The notes: generated by a model from the sequence alone, not told the origin. Counted from the stretch's first letter, positions 12,021 to 24,215 are shown. The stretch: DNA of 64,000 bases from Epiperipatus broadwayi (GCA_028023455.1 JAQFVV010012446.1:1740001-1804000); one strand, 5' to 3'. Made by a program: numbers and translations.

Positions 12021-12310
12021 TCCTCTACAGAGCAACCTTCTCTTCACTTAGGAAACACAATAAAACTACTTCAATTTAACATTGAAAATATAACAAAATC
12101 AAAAATGGAGATCCTCTAAAAGTTGACTGTTCAATACAATGTTGATGTAATTGTATCAAAAGGCTCATCATTCTCCTAAGGGCCTCATCAATAGATTCTG
12201 GGCAATCCATGGCCATTATGTTTATATGCGTACTAAATAATTTACTAGCCATTGATCTTTGTAAATGTGGGCAGGTACTAACTATGAACAACATCAATAA
12301 TGACTTAGAT
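12021..12310. other. GC-richer stretch, possible coding remnant
   Basis: A 73-residue minus-strand frame at 12076-12297 has a less AT-biased composition and a protein-like residue mix in its centre (residues 10-60). I do not recognise it. It abuts the truncated LINE, so it may belong to a transposon or be a captured fragment. A host exon cannot be excluded. Confidence 0.3.
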
Positions 12311-12314
12311 TCAT

Positions 12315-12420
12315 GGATACAGTGGTAGAGTTGAAGGACCTAACAAAGTCACTAGTGAATCTACTTCCTGGTTGAAATCTCAATACCTTTCTTTGTGATA
12401 CTTTGTTGAAATCCATAAGC
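12315..12420 (+). repeat. Possible tRNA-derived SINE
   Basis: ACAGTGGTAGAGTT (A-box-like) and TGGTTGAAATCTC (weak B-box) are spaced as in tRNA-derived SINEs. This is a single diverged copy. Confidence 0.4.
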
Positions 12421-12844
12421 TAAATAAATAAATATATTGGTTAATTTCTTAGCTTACATAATAAAACAATAAGCAGTTTTCTACTTTGGCACCATCTATA
12501 GTAAGCTTGAATAATCAGCGATAACCATTATTATTATTTTTTTGCTTGTATAATGATTTGATTTGTTATTTCATCAGTTAGTTAAAATGATAGGATGATA
12601 TATAAACAAAACATGCATACATTCAGATCCACACATGATGTTTCTTTTATGCATATAAAGATTGTCAAAAACTTGAAGAAAAACAAGTTTCACATATAGT
12701 TTAATTTCCTTTTTGAGGATGCTAATTGTTTTTTTTTTTTTTTACTTATAATGCAAAGTTGGCTTGATTGAACTCTTTATCATGGAATGTGCATATACCA
12801 AAAAAAAAAAGATATAAATAAAACATGTTCACCTAGAATTTCTG
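12421..12844. other. AT-rich spacer with an HH2-like scrap
   Basis: Position 12485-12525 (GGCACCATCTATAGTAAGCT) matches the end block of HH2-related repeats seen near 30310, 30790, 33975, 41530 and 42560. Otherwise there are only A/T runs. Confidence 0.45.
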
Positions 12845-13320
12845 TATCACACCAAAAACTGCCTTATTTCATCAATCTATCTCATATGTGGGTCTCTTTC
12901 CAGGTCTTTTATAGGACCCATGGTTTAAGTCTTCTACTGCACAGCTATTATCTCTTCTAGTAATGTGTCCAGTCCAGTTCCGTTTGAGATTTTTAATTAT
13001 TTCAATGATGTCAATGATAAGCATTTCAGTTTTGATCTCTTATTGTTACTTCCAACAATACATCTGTCTGTGTTACACTGAGTCTCCTGAAGTCTCTGCA
13101 CTGCTCTTCTATTGAATGTTGAAGTTTCAGATCCATTTGTAAGAACTGGTAAAAATACTTTCTTTTCAATAGAACATATTTCTTCTTAATATTAAGCTAT
13201 TTCTACCAAAAACACTCCTTCCAAGATTAATTTCAACCATTTGTCTGATCAAGATATTTGTTGTTACTAACTTCTAATTCATGATTATAATCTTCACTTC
13301 CTTCTGAAAAAAATCATTAA
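12845..13320 (-). mobile_element. RTE-like LINE 3' fragment, old
   Basis: Collinear with 59040-59530 on the minus strand. It keeps, in order, GGTCTCTTTCCAGGTCTTTT, CTATTATCTCTTCTAGTAAT, GCACTGCTCTTCTATTGAAT and TCAGATCCATTTGTAAGAAC. These code for the C-terminal region after the reverse transcriptase (RAIQRLQ, GSETWT and the RKRPHVRW block). There are many frameshifts and the 3' tail is missing. Confidence 0.8.
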
Positions 13321-13514
13321 ATATTAATTTAATATCTTTTAGTATTTATTTTTCCATAACTTATTTTTATCTTATAGTCAATGCAGCATGTAAAAGACTA
13401 AAATAATCTCCATTTGCATGCATTTATTAAATAAAATGGTTAATGTTAAATAAGATCATACTTATGAGACAATTAATATTTAGACATATAATATTAATAT
13501 CATTTTAGTTTTTT

Positions 13515-13600
13515 ACTACTTTTACAATGCTTTTTACAACCCATTATTGATGGTTTTGATTGCTCCAGCAATCTTCTTCAGAACTTCTACTTATATTTTC
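13515..13600 (-). repeat. Relative of the 3276-3450 hairpin, with HHL motif
   Basis: The minus strand shares TTCTGAAGAAGATTGCTGG and GGGTTGTAAAAAGC with the element at 3.3 kb. Only one arm is clear. The HHL motif (13552-13582, minus) keeps GATTG/CAATC, but its second block has become AAAAC. Confidence 0.65.
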
Positions 13601-13639
13601 AAATCTTAACTGCTATATCTAAATAAATGCCTATAGTTT

Positions 13640-14260
13640 TGTAACCCTTTTCTAAAGATTCAGTGATGGCTGAAACATGTTCAGATAAAGCCAGTTCTGT
13701 AGATCTTTCTGGCAAAACCCCAAATTAATTATTTGAAAATAAATTATATTTTTGAAAAAAAAAACAAAACAAAACAAAACAATTCTATTTTTTACACACA
13801 TTTCCAAAATTTGAGACAATGTTGATAAAATAAAAATTGGCCTATAGTTTTCCAAATATTCCATATCTCCACTCTTACAAATAGGTGTAACAACAGCAGA
13901 TTTTAAATAATCTGGAAATACACCTGAATCAATAGAAAAATTAAATAAAAAAGATAAAATTGGTAAAAGAATGGAAATATTTTCATTTTAATATTTTTAC
14001 AAAATATAATCCAAACCAACACATTTCTTATGTCTCATTTTATAAAGAGAATCTAAAATTTCAAATTCTTCAATCTCTTTAAAAACAAAAAAATTCAAGG
14101 TAGATTTCTCATATTCAAAAACATTAGAACTGTAATTATTTTCAAAACCTTTCGTTAATAATTCCACACTATGAACAAATGTTGATTGAAATGATCAGTT
14201 ATTAGTTTTGAATTATTTAAAACATCAATAGATATTTCATTAATCTTTATTCTAGAAGAA
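13640..14260 (-). pseudogene. Dead LINE reverse transcriptase (CR1/L2/jockey-like)
   Basis: On the minus strand, translation in shifting frames gives the entry to a non-LTR reverse transcriptase. First comes a fragment with LYKMRHKKCVGLDYI (equivalent to the KKxxGxDGI block). Then, in one frame near 13930-13800, comes FPDYLKSAVVTPICKSG followed by ENYRPIFILSTLSQILE, the classic NYRPISILP motif. Then comes a piece resembling QFGFRQK. The catalytic FADD block is absent. At least two frameshifts and an in-frame stop separate these blocks. The motif wording differs from the RTE-like element at 54 kb, so this is a different lineage; exact clade assignment is uncertain. Confidence 0.75.
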
Positions 14261-14335
14261 GGAGGAGGAGAAGGATGATGATGATAATAATAATAATAAT
14301 AATAACAACAACATCAACAATAATCATGATAAAAG
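14255..14335. repeat. Compound trinucleotide microsatellite
   Basis: GGA, then GATGAT, TAATAA and CAACAA blocks follow one another directly at the edge of the dead LINE. Confidence 0.85.
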
Positions 14336-14498
14336 CTTTTGCACAGTTTATCCATAAACTCCATATTTTTTTACATGATATAATTGCCTTTGATATGATA
14401 TATGGGAAAAGTATCATTATAAAAGATAAATATTAAATATACTAAGTGGATACTTCATTACTAGTAATAACCAGTTATCAAAATCAGGCAGAGAAAAG

Positions 14499-14525
14499 GG
14501 GGAGGGGGAGAGGGAGAGAGAGAGA

Positions 14526-14586
<61 letters not shown>
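14499..14586. repeat. (GA)n microsatellite
   Basis: About 85 bp of nearly uninterrupted GA. It creates a spurious Arg-Glu frame at 14446-14664, which should not be read as a gene. Confidence 0.95.
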
Positions 14587-14587
<1 letters not shown>

Positions 14588-14865
14588 AGTATAAAATTAA
14601 TCACATGAACAGAGAGAGAAAAATCAATAGTGTAGTTTTTATTTTGATCATGAGTATATTTTAGTTAAACTTCAGGATTAGAATTTAAAACTCAATTTAT
14701 TATTTTAGAACACATTTACACACACATTAAGTTACTTGTGTATGCATGTTTGTGTGTGTGTTCAAATTCCCTCTAATTACATCTAGCTTAAACTATATAT
14801 ATTATAATCCTTAAAGTCTGAAATACAAGCTTTTCCATACCTGTACCTTAAATTGTAAATATAGA

Positions 14866-15006
14866 GGGATTTGAACTCAGACTTTCACAGGATCCTCCAG
14901 TATCCATATATTTTATCTTTTTGACATATGGGTGATGTATTAGTGATATGAGATAGTGTGGATAGTGGAGGGTCGTGTGAAAGTCTGAGTTCAAATCCCC
15001 CTGTAT
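14866..15006. repeat. HH1 tRNA-like ends as a short foldback
   Basis: GATTTGAACTCAGACTTTCA at 14869 faces its complement, which ends at 15000. The arms are about 55 bp and the loop is short. Only the tRNA-like tip of HH1 is present; the hammerhead part is missing. Confidence 0.8.
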
Positions 15007-18000
15007 TTATAATCCTTAAAATGGAAATTATTATTGCTAAAGATTATGAATATTGTTTTCTATGTAAAAAAAAATATCAAAAGTAGATTTGAAATGAACT
15101 TCACAAAAATAACAGGATTAAATTGATTTCTCACACAAAATAAAAGTTATTTAACAGAAGAAGTATGTAAATGCATATATGTGTTTGTGAATATATGTTA
15201 ATAACGCAAATTTAAATCCATCAACATACATACTTTGGAAAGTACATGAATTATTTAATTTTGAAAAAGTTGTATCGATATTTAGACTATCAGCAACAAC
15301 TTTGAATCCAAATATAATAAAGTTAAATAGAAAGAAGACATCAAATACTGAGAATTATGTCAACATTAATAGTAATTTATACTATATTTCCAGTGCTAAC
15401 AGTATGACTTTAAAGAATTTAATGCAAAGTTGCATTTAGATTTACAATAAGGAATAATTAGAAGCGATTTGAACTGAGACTTTCAAGCTTTCTACAGCTA
15501 TCCACTCCATCTTATACAATAATATAAGGAATAATATAAAGTATAATATAAACAGTGTTGCTTATCATTATTAAATCTATTTACTATTAACAATGCCTCT
15601 TCATATTGAATAAGAGAAGTATTGACTATGGATTTAGTTATTTTATTATGTTTTTATAGACAATTAATAGATGTTTAAATAATAATCATTGTATTGATGA
15701 TAAAGTTATTTGCCATATGCAGTTAACTTTATCCAGCTATATGACCCTAATTAAAAATGTTTTAAGTATTATTTTGTATGGCTTTGCGTTATAATTGAGG
15801 ATTTAGAACTTTTTTACCTGTATTCCTGAAGGTTTGTGATGATGGTGTTTTAGTTGTATTTATATGTTGGACTATTTCATCATATAATATAAGTATTGAA
15901 TGTCTTTAGAAAAAATTTAACTTTACTTAAATATTCCAAATACATTCAACTGTTAGTAATAGCACATAGGTTAGTCTATGCCCAAGGTTTCAAGAGGTAA
16001 TATTCTCCCCTCTTCTTCATATGTTGCTGGCCTAACTAATGAGCTATCCTGCCAAAGAAAACAGTCAGTAGAAATTTCATAAACTTATATCTATGAGGTT
16101 ACTTGAAGAGTTTTGTTAAATTGTTCTTTGATTACTAGCTTACTATATGATGAGGAAGGAGGATATTGGCTATAGTATCATCCATTTCCTCAAGAAAATC
16201 AAATAAAGGATATATTTTGCAAGAAGATTAGAGTTTAAACTCAATTGAAATCACTTTCCAGAACAGAGTGTGTCCAACTAAGCTATTGAGAGTTGCTTAA
16301 ACATAAGATAAACACTCAAACTCACAGCATCTCTCTTTTTCAGCATTTCCAGAATCTAGTGATCATATTGGAAACTAATTAAATTTAAGATTGCTATTGT
16401 TTGACCATTACAGTAAATAATTTAGTGGATATATACAAATATATTGTAACTAAATAAATATTAGTCATTATTCTCTTAAGACTCCAGACGTTGGAAGCCA
16501 TTGTAACTATTTAAATATTCTAGCCATTTTATAGTAACTATATAAATAAATATTAGCTATTGTAATTGAATAAAAAATGATAGTGAAATCAATATAATAA
16601 AATTATATTTATTTCTAATAATAGATTTTTTCAACAAAGAATCATCACTTATCCTTTTTTCACATATATAAAACACACTCATAGTCACACACTGGGCTAT
16701 TTGTAATTAGTCAAAATATCAAAAATTAAATATTAAATATCATCAAACTTAAAAAAAAAAAATCAAAAGCTTATTTCTCTTTTATTCAGTTTACTTATAT
16801 GTAGGTATTTTATCTGGGTGCTACTAGGCTGTCTAAACCTAGATAAAGTTATATCACATATTTAGTCATATGCCATATGCACTTGTATGAAGGGAAAACA
16901 TCCTTATACTTTAAATGTGCAAATAAAAACTAAGATTTTATTATAAATTCTCAATATTTTCACAGGTGTTACCAGCTCAGCTTAAACATGATAGAGTTAT
17001 CAGATGGTATAATTATTTCCCTAAATATCATCATATTTAAGTTATAACAAAATGATTAAATATTTATCAGTGATAATGAATGATCATAATTAACAAGACA
17101 ATGAATCTCTTAATAAAGATATATGCCTCTTTTAATAAAACAAATTAACATTTATTACTGACTGTTAAAATATACATAATACAGATAAAACATTTATATA
17201 ATTAATGATGATAAGTTGTTTACCTTTTAAATAATAATATTAATAATATTGAAATCTTCCCCCTTTCCCTTTAATGACACTATTCAATGTTCATATCAGA
17301 GTATAATGTGTGCATTAATTTCTATAGTGAATAACTAAAAAAAAAATCTTATCTCCTAAAACACTTATTTTAAAAAATAAACATTCTATGTACACACATA
17401 CTTGCCTATTGCATATAACAGATATATTTTCACCTTTATAACTTTAAACATAATATTAAAAAAAGAATTAATTAAAGAAAGGTTAGTCATATTATAAAGA
17501 GATAAGAGCATTCTGAGGAATTTTGAGAAACAGCTATGTAGGGTTTGAATTCAATACCCTACAATATATATATATTGTAACACTAGTGAAATATAAGTTA
17601 TAAAACTTACGCACATCTGTGTTACATGTTTCATAATCTAAAAAGGTATTATCACATTTATTTGAAAGAATAGTTAAAAAAATAATTATTTAAGTAATTA
17701 CTTTTAAAAAATGTAGTTTTGTAAAAATAAAAAAGATTGTGTTATAGTTTCTTTTAAAAGCGAATAAAGCTTTTATTGAGAAAGAGTTTAGTGAAAAGAA
17801 TTCGACCTAAAGATTTAAAAACTCCTTTTTATAAATTTTTGTAAATCAAAAGAATAAATGCTCAAAAAATAAATCTTAGTAAAAATCTAAAATAAAAGGA
17901 TTAATTAATTAATTTGAAATGCCATTAAAGATTTTGGATTGAAAATAAAATCGAAACCAATAATTGAATTAATTACAAACTGTAAACTATCTTATTGGAA

Positions 18001-18215
18001 TAAATACGATAAGATATTCGATTAATCTAGGAAAAAGATTAGATTAAGAAAAAATGTAAAAATCAATTAAATTAAAGTAAAATGTAAATTTAATTAAAAA
18101 ATAGAATTAAAGCTATGATAAGGAGCAAACAATGAGAGAGTTGGATAAAAAAGTTGCATCTTGGTTATTGTTTCATTCAGATTCATTCTGGTTTTCAAAT
18201 CTAAATACAAAGCCA
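15007..18215. other. AT-rich spacer with repeat scraps
   Basis: An HH1 tip fragment lies at 15468-15530. A block at 15825-15895 (AGGTTTGTGATGATGGTGTT) recurs at 25493-25550. A block near 15995-16030 (AATATTCTCCCCTCTTCTTC) recurs near 19050. No coding sequence is recognised. Confidence 0.5.
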
Positions 18216-18219
18216 GTCA

Positions 18220-18545
18220 TTATTGTTGTGTAAAATATTATTTGCAGAAGCCGCAAACTAGCAATATGCATTGCTAGACCATCTTAGAAGTGTTTGACTG
18301 GGCTTCAGGTTCCTAAGACCTCCATCAAAGATTAATACTCCATGCCTGGAACCAACAACCAGAGCCAATGCTTGTCATAAAACAGATGCTACCACTACTC
18401 TTTCTCTCATTGTCAAGCCAAAGAATGGAAGCCAAGCCCTGAAACCATCAGTAGAGACCCAAAAGCCATCTGGTTGGAAAATAATACCAATAAAAATCAA
18501 AGCCAAATAAACAGTATCATCTCAATCTCACAAAAACCTAGGTAA
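18220..18545. other. GC-richer island, unassigned
   Basis: About 320 bp with markedly higher GC than either flank and no long frame on either strand. It may be the body of an old SINE or an untranslated exon. I cannot tell which. Confidence 0.3.
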
Positions 18546-18879
18546 AAATATTTTCCATAATAATTGTCTGTAGACACTTTATTTTAAATGAAATGAACTT
18601 TAACAAAGGACTATTATAAAGTTTAGCCTGATTAATCATTTATATTTTCTATATAAAATCTTATTGTGTTATATTATATTAGATATATCTGTACATGAAT
18701 AAATAATGTTTGCTTAATTATTATTTGATCTATTCTCTCTCTCTTGTCACTGCATCACCATTTATTTAAAGAGATGAATGTTTAGTTGTGTTGAATTAAT
18801 ATACTGGACTGCTTAGATTAAAAGTAGGAGCTAGTTTGAGATATATCAAGTGCTGGTTGGTGTGCGTGTCATCAAAGCA

Positions 18880-19090
18880 TGCTGACTATATAATATATGG
18901 TTGGCTGGAACCTGAGTTTGAATCCCAAAACAAATAAAATGGTTTGGATGGCATGTTTTGTTCCAACAGTCGAGGTGGGCCACTGCCAGGTTTGTATAGC
19001 CTTGATCTGACTGTGGGTATCATTGATGGTTAAGCCATCAATGATATTCTCCCCTCTGCTTGAAGAGCTGGTATGTTCCCATAGTTTAGG
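18880..19090. repeat. Probable SINE, GC-richer
   Basis: GAGTTTGAATCCC (18912-18924) is a B-box-like element, followed by about 170 bp of GC-richer body ending in ATATTCTCCCCTCTGCTTG, which also occurs near 16000. The 103-residue minus frame across it is probably a shadow. A small hairpin (ATTGATGGTTAAGCCATCAA) lies at 19022-19041. Confidence 0.45.
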
Positions 19091-19786
19091 ATATAACTGA
19101 ATGGTTGAATAATGAAATGAAATATATAAGAGATATTGTTTAATAAATAATATTATGAAAAGATATAAAATAATAATTGCCAAGAAAGTTATGTATTAAT
19201 AGCTTGATAATAAGCTTAGTTGAAGTCAGAGATATTAATAGTAAATGTATTAAAGTTAGATATTAAAAGATATTATGTAATAGCAAATAAAGAATAAATA
19301 AAGTTAAAGTAATAAAGTTAATGAAATATTCAGTGATTAAGCTGATCAGATATAAAGATTAAAGATCAAAATAAGATTAAGCTTTTAAAGTAAAATAAAG
19401 ATATAGTATTCGAAACTCAAATAGTGTTTCAAATGGACCTGGAATAAAAACAAAGATTAGTTATAGATATAAGAATAGTAAAAATAAAGATGTAATAAAG
19501 TCGTATTTATCAGACCTGGTTCAATATATATATATATATGTTAAATATAAGAAAATTACACTTCCATGTATTATGAATAAATAAAACCCTACATCAGTAA
19601 ATGTTAATAAAAATTGGGGATCCTTTAAGCTTAGACGGTATTTATAAAAATAAATAAAGATTGATGGTAGATGATGTTATTTTATGATTACTCCCATCCA
19701 AATGTTAATATATTTTCAGATTGGAAGTCACCATTTTTGTTTTTAATTTCAACATTTTTGAAGAGGTTGTTCATTAACAACAAATA
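19091..19786. other. AT-rich spacer, nothing recognised
   Basis: Composed of GATTAAAG/AAGATA-like simple sequence, with a TA microsatellite at 19526-19540. Confidence 0.45.
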
Positions 19787-20207
19787 ATAAAATGTAAAAA
19801 AAATATTTTTTTAAAAAATAATGCTTTCATGTTAATAGTTGACTAAAAAGTACAAAATAACATGATCCCCTCTTGGTTGATTTGCCATTCTTGGAAAATA
19901 CCCGAGATCTTTAAGAAATTAGACTTATTAAAAACAATTGGAAATTGCAGAATATTGTCATTTCATAAGAGCATTTAAACCCTTTTTCATTTTTGTGATT
20001 TATTTGTGTCTCAAATGCTTTTATGAAATGAAAATATTCCTGCAATTTCCAGTTGTTTTATAACAACTCTAGATTCTTAAGATCTCTAATATTTTCCCAG
20101 AATGGCAAATTAATTGAGAGAGGATTACTGTGTTATTTTGAACTTTATAGTCAGCTATTTACATAAAAACATTATTTAAAAAATATATTTTTGTTTTACA
20201 TCTTATT
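19787..20207. repeat. Large palindrome, about 200-bp arms
   Basis: The left arm runs from AAAATGTAAAAAAAATATTT through GATCCCCTCTTGGTTGATTT and AACAATTGGAAATTGCAG to TCATTTCATAAGAGCATTT. The right arm is its diverged complement in reverse order, ending ATTTTTGTTTTACATCTTA. The centre is near 19995. No coding capacity. Likely a foldback transposon. No second copy was seen in the window. Confidence 0.85.
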
Positions 20208-20517
20208 TTTTACTTTTTACTTATATTATTTTAATTCTAAGGTCACCATTTCAAATGTCAAAAAAATTATAATTTAATAATAGGACATGAAAATAAAAAA
20301 TATACCCCCTAACAAATGAATTCTAAATTTAATTATCATGTGATAACCTATTATATACAAATAATGTATTCATTTTTAATTAATGAGTTTAATGACTATT
20401 AACACAATTTTATTCTACAAATGTAATGTTTTAGTCAGATATATATTTTTTATTTTAATTAATTTAATAATGAAATCAAAATTAACAAAATTTTACTCCA
20501 TAAATGTAATATTTCCA

Positions 20518-20920
20518 TTGACTCGGTTGTTAAGGAGTTTTCTTGGAATCGTAAGGTTGTGAGATCAGATTCTAAATGGAGATAGACTTTTTTTAAATAT
20601 GGACATACTGACCAAAACACAGACAGGGCAAGTTAATATTGTACTAGTTGAAACAGTCTGCCAACAACAACAAGATCAAAAGTCCAGGCAACAGTACCTC
20701 GAATCCGATCATGCTCAAGATACATGGGTCAGGAGCAGTCATGGATTCTAACCTATTGCATATTCTTCGAGTCTCTGATCCTAGGAACAACAGTCCAGGT
20801 GATACAGCATAATTATTTTATTTCCAGGCTCAGCAACATAGCAAAGAAAACAAGAGATACAAGTGGGGTTTAATAAGAATATGATCATCATGACCAAGAA
20901 TAGCCCAGGAATTACCATTT
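20518..20920 (+). repeat. Long tRNA-derived SINE
   Basis: An A-box-like block (GGTTGTTAAGGAGTTT) and a B-box-like GAGATCAGATTC lie 30-40 nt apart, followed by about 330 bp of GC-richer tRNA-unrelated body reaching about 20920. This is a single copy in the window, so the boundaries are approximate. Confidence 0.55.
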
Positions 20921-22024
20921 ATTAAAGTCATATTTATTGTTTAATTATTAACTACAAGAAGATTCGAACACAGGATTTACATTTTATATATTAATTTAAT
21001 ATAACATAATGAGAAATGCAGATATATATATTACAGAAATACTTCACGCTTGATGGTTAAATTAGTTATATTCAAAGTCTGGGATTCACCATTATTAAAT
21101 CCCATTATACAAATTACTTATTGCACACATAATTACATTGAGGGATTTATAGCTTGTGCGGGATTAATATGACAATTTCAATATATTTACATAGATTGCA
21201 CTAATGCGATGGATGTATAAGATCTAAAAGATCGTGACCATTCTGAATTAACTATGACTTAAAATGTGCTTTACATTTTAGCAAGAAATGGTTTGATAAT
21301 TAAGTGGATTATTGATTCGTACATATAAATATAACACGCATGACTTTATTTTTACAACATGTATTTAAATAATTTCTTTAGTTATTATAATTAAAGTGTG
21401 TGTGTGGTCAGCACATACATACAGTGAATGCTGTATTAAGAACCCCTAGGATGGTTAGCATAGATGGTTAAGCATGAAGCTCGATGTGATTAGATATCGA
21501 CTGCTTCAATATATGTATATAAAAATAAACTATTTTCCTCAGACTTTTTGTAGCATTATTAGTTAAGCGATGATGTGCATCTTAAAAACTATTATTACAC
21601 ATCATAGACATTCAAGATGAAATAGATCTTTGGATGGGTGGAAAAAGCCAGGCAATATTATGAATTGGCAATATTCAATACCACTTATGCATTTTTTTAA
21701 ATTCTATGTTGTAGAATTTAATCACTGTTTATTTCAAAACGTTTAAATTGCATATGTATCACCTTTATATATAACTGAAACGGAAGTAACTATAGCTTCC
21801 AATATATATTCAATTATTGGAGAATGCCATAAAACAAAATTAATTGATGTGAACTTACTACTATGATTGAACTTTAATACATCTGCCAATAAATTTAGTT
21901 ACCAGTGGAGTAATAATATGCTTGAAAGAAAGAGATAGAGAGAAAATACAACTATAGAAATGAGATAATTATAAAATTTAATATGCAATAGACTTTTCTC
22001 AAAGTAAACAATACTTTAAAACAA
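20921..22024. other. AT-rich spacer, nothing recognised
   Basis: No frames or repeats that I can name. Confidence 0.45.
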
Positions 22025-22026
22025 TA

Positions 22027-23385
22027 CACCCCGTTCTCATTTTATGCGGATTTATTTAATGCGATTTTGAAGTTATGCGGTTCATGTTTCTTCTTAACAT
22101 CTTTGTATGTGGTTTTCTTTTATGCGATAAAAATTATTAGATCCAAAGTTGAGCTCCGATAATGCGCTATTACTTTAAATATTATAAATTTTGCACACTC
22201 ACACATCATATTTAAAGTAATAGTGCATTATTGAAGTTCGACTTCTCTCTAATAATTTCAATATTTTCAGCGCTTTATAATAGTAGTGTAATAGATTTTA
22301 TGCAATAAAGAAGTTCATAATTCACTTAAAATCAGCATTTCCCCATTTTATATACACACATTAAATTTTACAAGATTATAATGTAAATCTGTTCAAACGT
22401 TATAGATGCCTATATTATGGATGTTGTTTTTTTTGCATTTTAAATCACATTCTATTTTTGCTTTTTAAAAAAAGAGTATGTAATCAATTAATCATTTAGT
22501 GTCCGCAAGTTTATTTTTAAAAAGTGAGTTACAACGGTGGGCACAATTAAATTTGACAATTAAAATCCGATTTTTAATTATAATTAACAATTTAAAAATT
22601 ATGTAATGTGATCTGAAATTAATGTGACGCGAAACAAAGAAATTTGATTTTTAACGGATTTGAAAATTAAAGACAAAAATAAGAATTTAATTTTTAATTG
22701 TTAGTTTTAATAAAATTTTGTCCAACAGTGGTGAGTCGGTGTCTTTTTATTATCGTAAGTCTAAGTTCTTATTTTTATTTTAAACTTTTAGTTTACTCTA
22801 ATGAGAAGAAAAAAACACCCAAGAAAATGAATTTCTTTGGAAACAAAATTTCAATTTTAGATCGCTTAGCACAATTGGAAGGAGCAACAGAAATTGGAAA
22901 ACATTTAGTTTAGGTGAGTCCACAATAAGAGCAATTAAAAAAATGAAGTTGGCACTAGTTGTATTTCCTCTTGTGATGAATCTGTTGTCTTACTAGTTTA
23001 TAAACGAATTTACTTATCATCGAATAGCGATAATCATTAAAATACTGTACATATATGAAAAAATGAAAAATCCTGTAAATTATTTATAAAAATATATTGT
23101 TTTAAATAAAATTAAATACTGTAGTTAATAAATAAGTTAAAAAAGTTTGTCTTGTATCAATTTTTTTCAAATTTGAAATTTTTTATTAGTCATATTTTAT
23201 TTCCTTATTTTTTTTTGTGCGAATTTTAAAGTAATTTTATGTTGTTGCTTTGCTTTTATGCAATTTCTGAAAATTACAGTAACCTATCCCCCATTTTTCA
23301 AGGCAAGTTAAGTCTATTTTTGTGCGATTTCTTTTGTGCGCATTTTCTGAGGAACCTATCTAATGCATAAAATGAGACCCAGATG
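22027..23385 (+). mobile_element. pogo/Tigger-like DNA transposon relic
   Basis: The ends are inverted: the left reads CACCCCGTTCTCATTTTATG and the right, reverse-complemented, reads CATCTGGGTCTCATTTTATG. TA dinucleotides flank both (22025-22026 and 23386-23387), as expected for Tc1/mariner-superfamily insertion. Subterminal TTATGCGAT and TTTGTGCGAT motifs are repeated at both ends. A DNA-binding domain lies at about 22800-22950. At about 1.36 kb it is shorter than full-length Tigger elements (about 2.4 kb), and I find no DDE catalytic domain, so it is internally deleted. Confidence 0.85.
22798..22962 (+). pseudogene. pogo/Tigger transposase N-terminal HTH
   Basis: The frame from 22698 gives NKISILDRLAQLEGATEIGK (about 22842-22901), matching the first helices of the CENP-B/pogo (psq-type) DNA-binding domain, which usually reads like KxxILDxLExGEsxxxIaR. 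The frame stops at 22911. In the next frame from 22910 the rest continues as LGESTIRAIKKMK, matching the conserved G-x-S-T-I-R-x-I-K-K recognition helix. A small indel near 22905-22910 therefore broke the gene. The remainder of the transposase is missing or unrecognisable. The protein would bind the element's ends; this copy cannot encode it. Confidence 0.8.
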
Positions 23386-23387
23386 TA

Positions 23388-24084
23388 CTTGGATTTTACA
23401 GACAGGTCAAAAAAAATAGACAATGGGGGATGGGGGGATTTAAAAATATACAGAGAAAAGAATGTCAATATTTGTTTTAAAACAAATTTTATTTAAATGT
23501 TATAAATATATATTGGAGATGAATTAGATATGTCCATATGAGTATTCAAAACTTAATATGAAATAAACTTTTTTTTTTTCACGTTTTACTATTTTTTATT
23601 AAAAAAATATACATATCTATGTATAGAAATACAAACTTTATACATATGTTTTTACGCATGGATATACCTGTGACAATTTTAACAGCTTAAAAAAAAATTT
23701 GAGAGTAAATACAGTTTCTGAAATGATGTATATTAGTAAAATGACTGTTTATTATTAATCACTGAATTGTTCACAATCAGGATTTGGTTGTAAAAAATAA
23801 AATAAAAATGTTATTTTAGTTGCTATAATTATTTATCATTATAAGTGTCAGCAACTCACAAAAGAATATGGCCATTCTAACTCGAAGAGAAAAAAATATT
23901 AACAATAGCAGTAATAGTAATAGTACTACTACTAATGAGAATAATTCAATGAGAGAAATATATTAGCACATTATTCTGTTGATTTGATATTTCACTATTG
24001 TGTCTTTTAACTTCTGCAGAAAACTTTTCTTTCAGAAAATACTTCAATATTGTGTCTAATTGTAATTCTCCAACAACTTTTCAT
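23388..24084. other. AT-rich spacer, nothing recognised
   Basis: A short AGTAATAGTAATAGTACTAC microsatellite lies near 23910-23935. Nothing else is recognised. Confidence 0.45.
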
Positions 24085-24215
24085 ATAATAAAGATATATA
24101 TGAGAGATAGTGACCTGGGCCAACTGATGAGAGCTGTTTCAGCATGAAATGCATATTGGGGGTCATTTGTCTTTTATTATATCTTTATTTAAGTGAATTT
24201 AAAAAGAATGGGGAA
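24085..24215 (+). repeat. HH1-type fragment with hammerhead
   Basis: It carries the hammerhead and the downstream block TCATTTGTCTTTTATTATAT, plus AAAAAGAATGGGGAAGTATG, shared with 37620-37690. It has no tRNA-like end and no satellite-like part. It belongs to the same subfamily as the copy at 37560-37975. Confidence 0.75.
24110..24166 (+). ncRNA. Hammerhead ribozyme, HH1 family
   Basis: GTGACC, TGGG, CCAA, CTGATGA (24124-24130), a stem II hairpin with GCTG-TTT-CAGC, GAAA (24146-24149), TGCAT, A17, TTGG, G, GGTCAT. Stem I pairs CCAA/TTGG and GTGACC/GGTCAT. Compared with the copies at 11149 and 59978, two outer stem pairs changed on both sides (A-T to G-C and T-A to C-G), which argues for selection on, or descent from, a folded RNA. 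One A-A mismatch lies in stem II. Confidence 0.8.

Noticed and set aside
14446-14664. 72-residue frame with a long Arg-Glu run
   Set aside because: It is the translation of a GA microsatellite.
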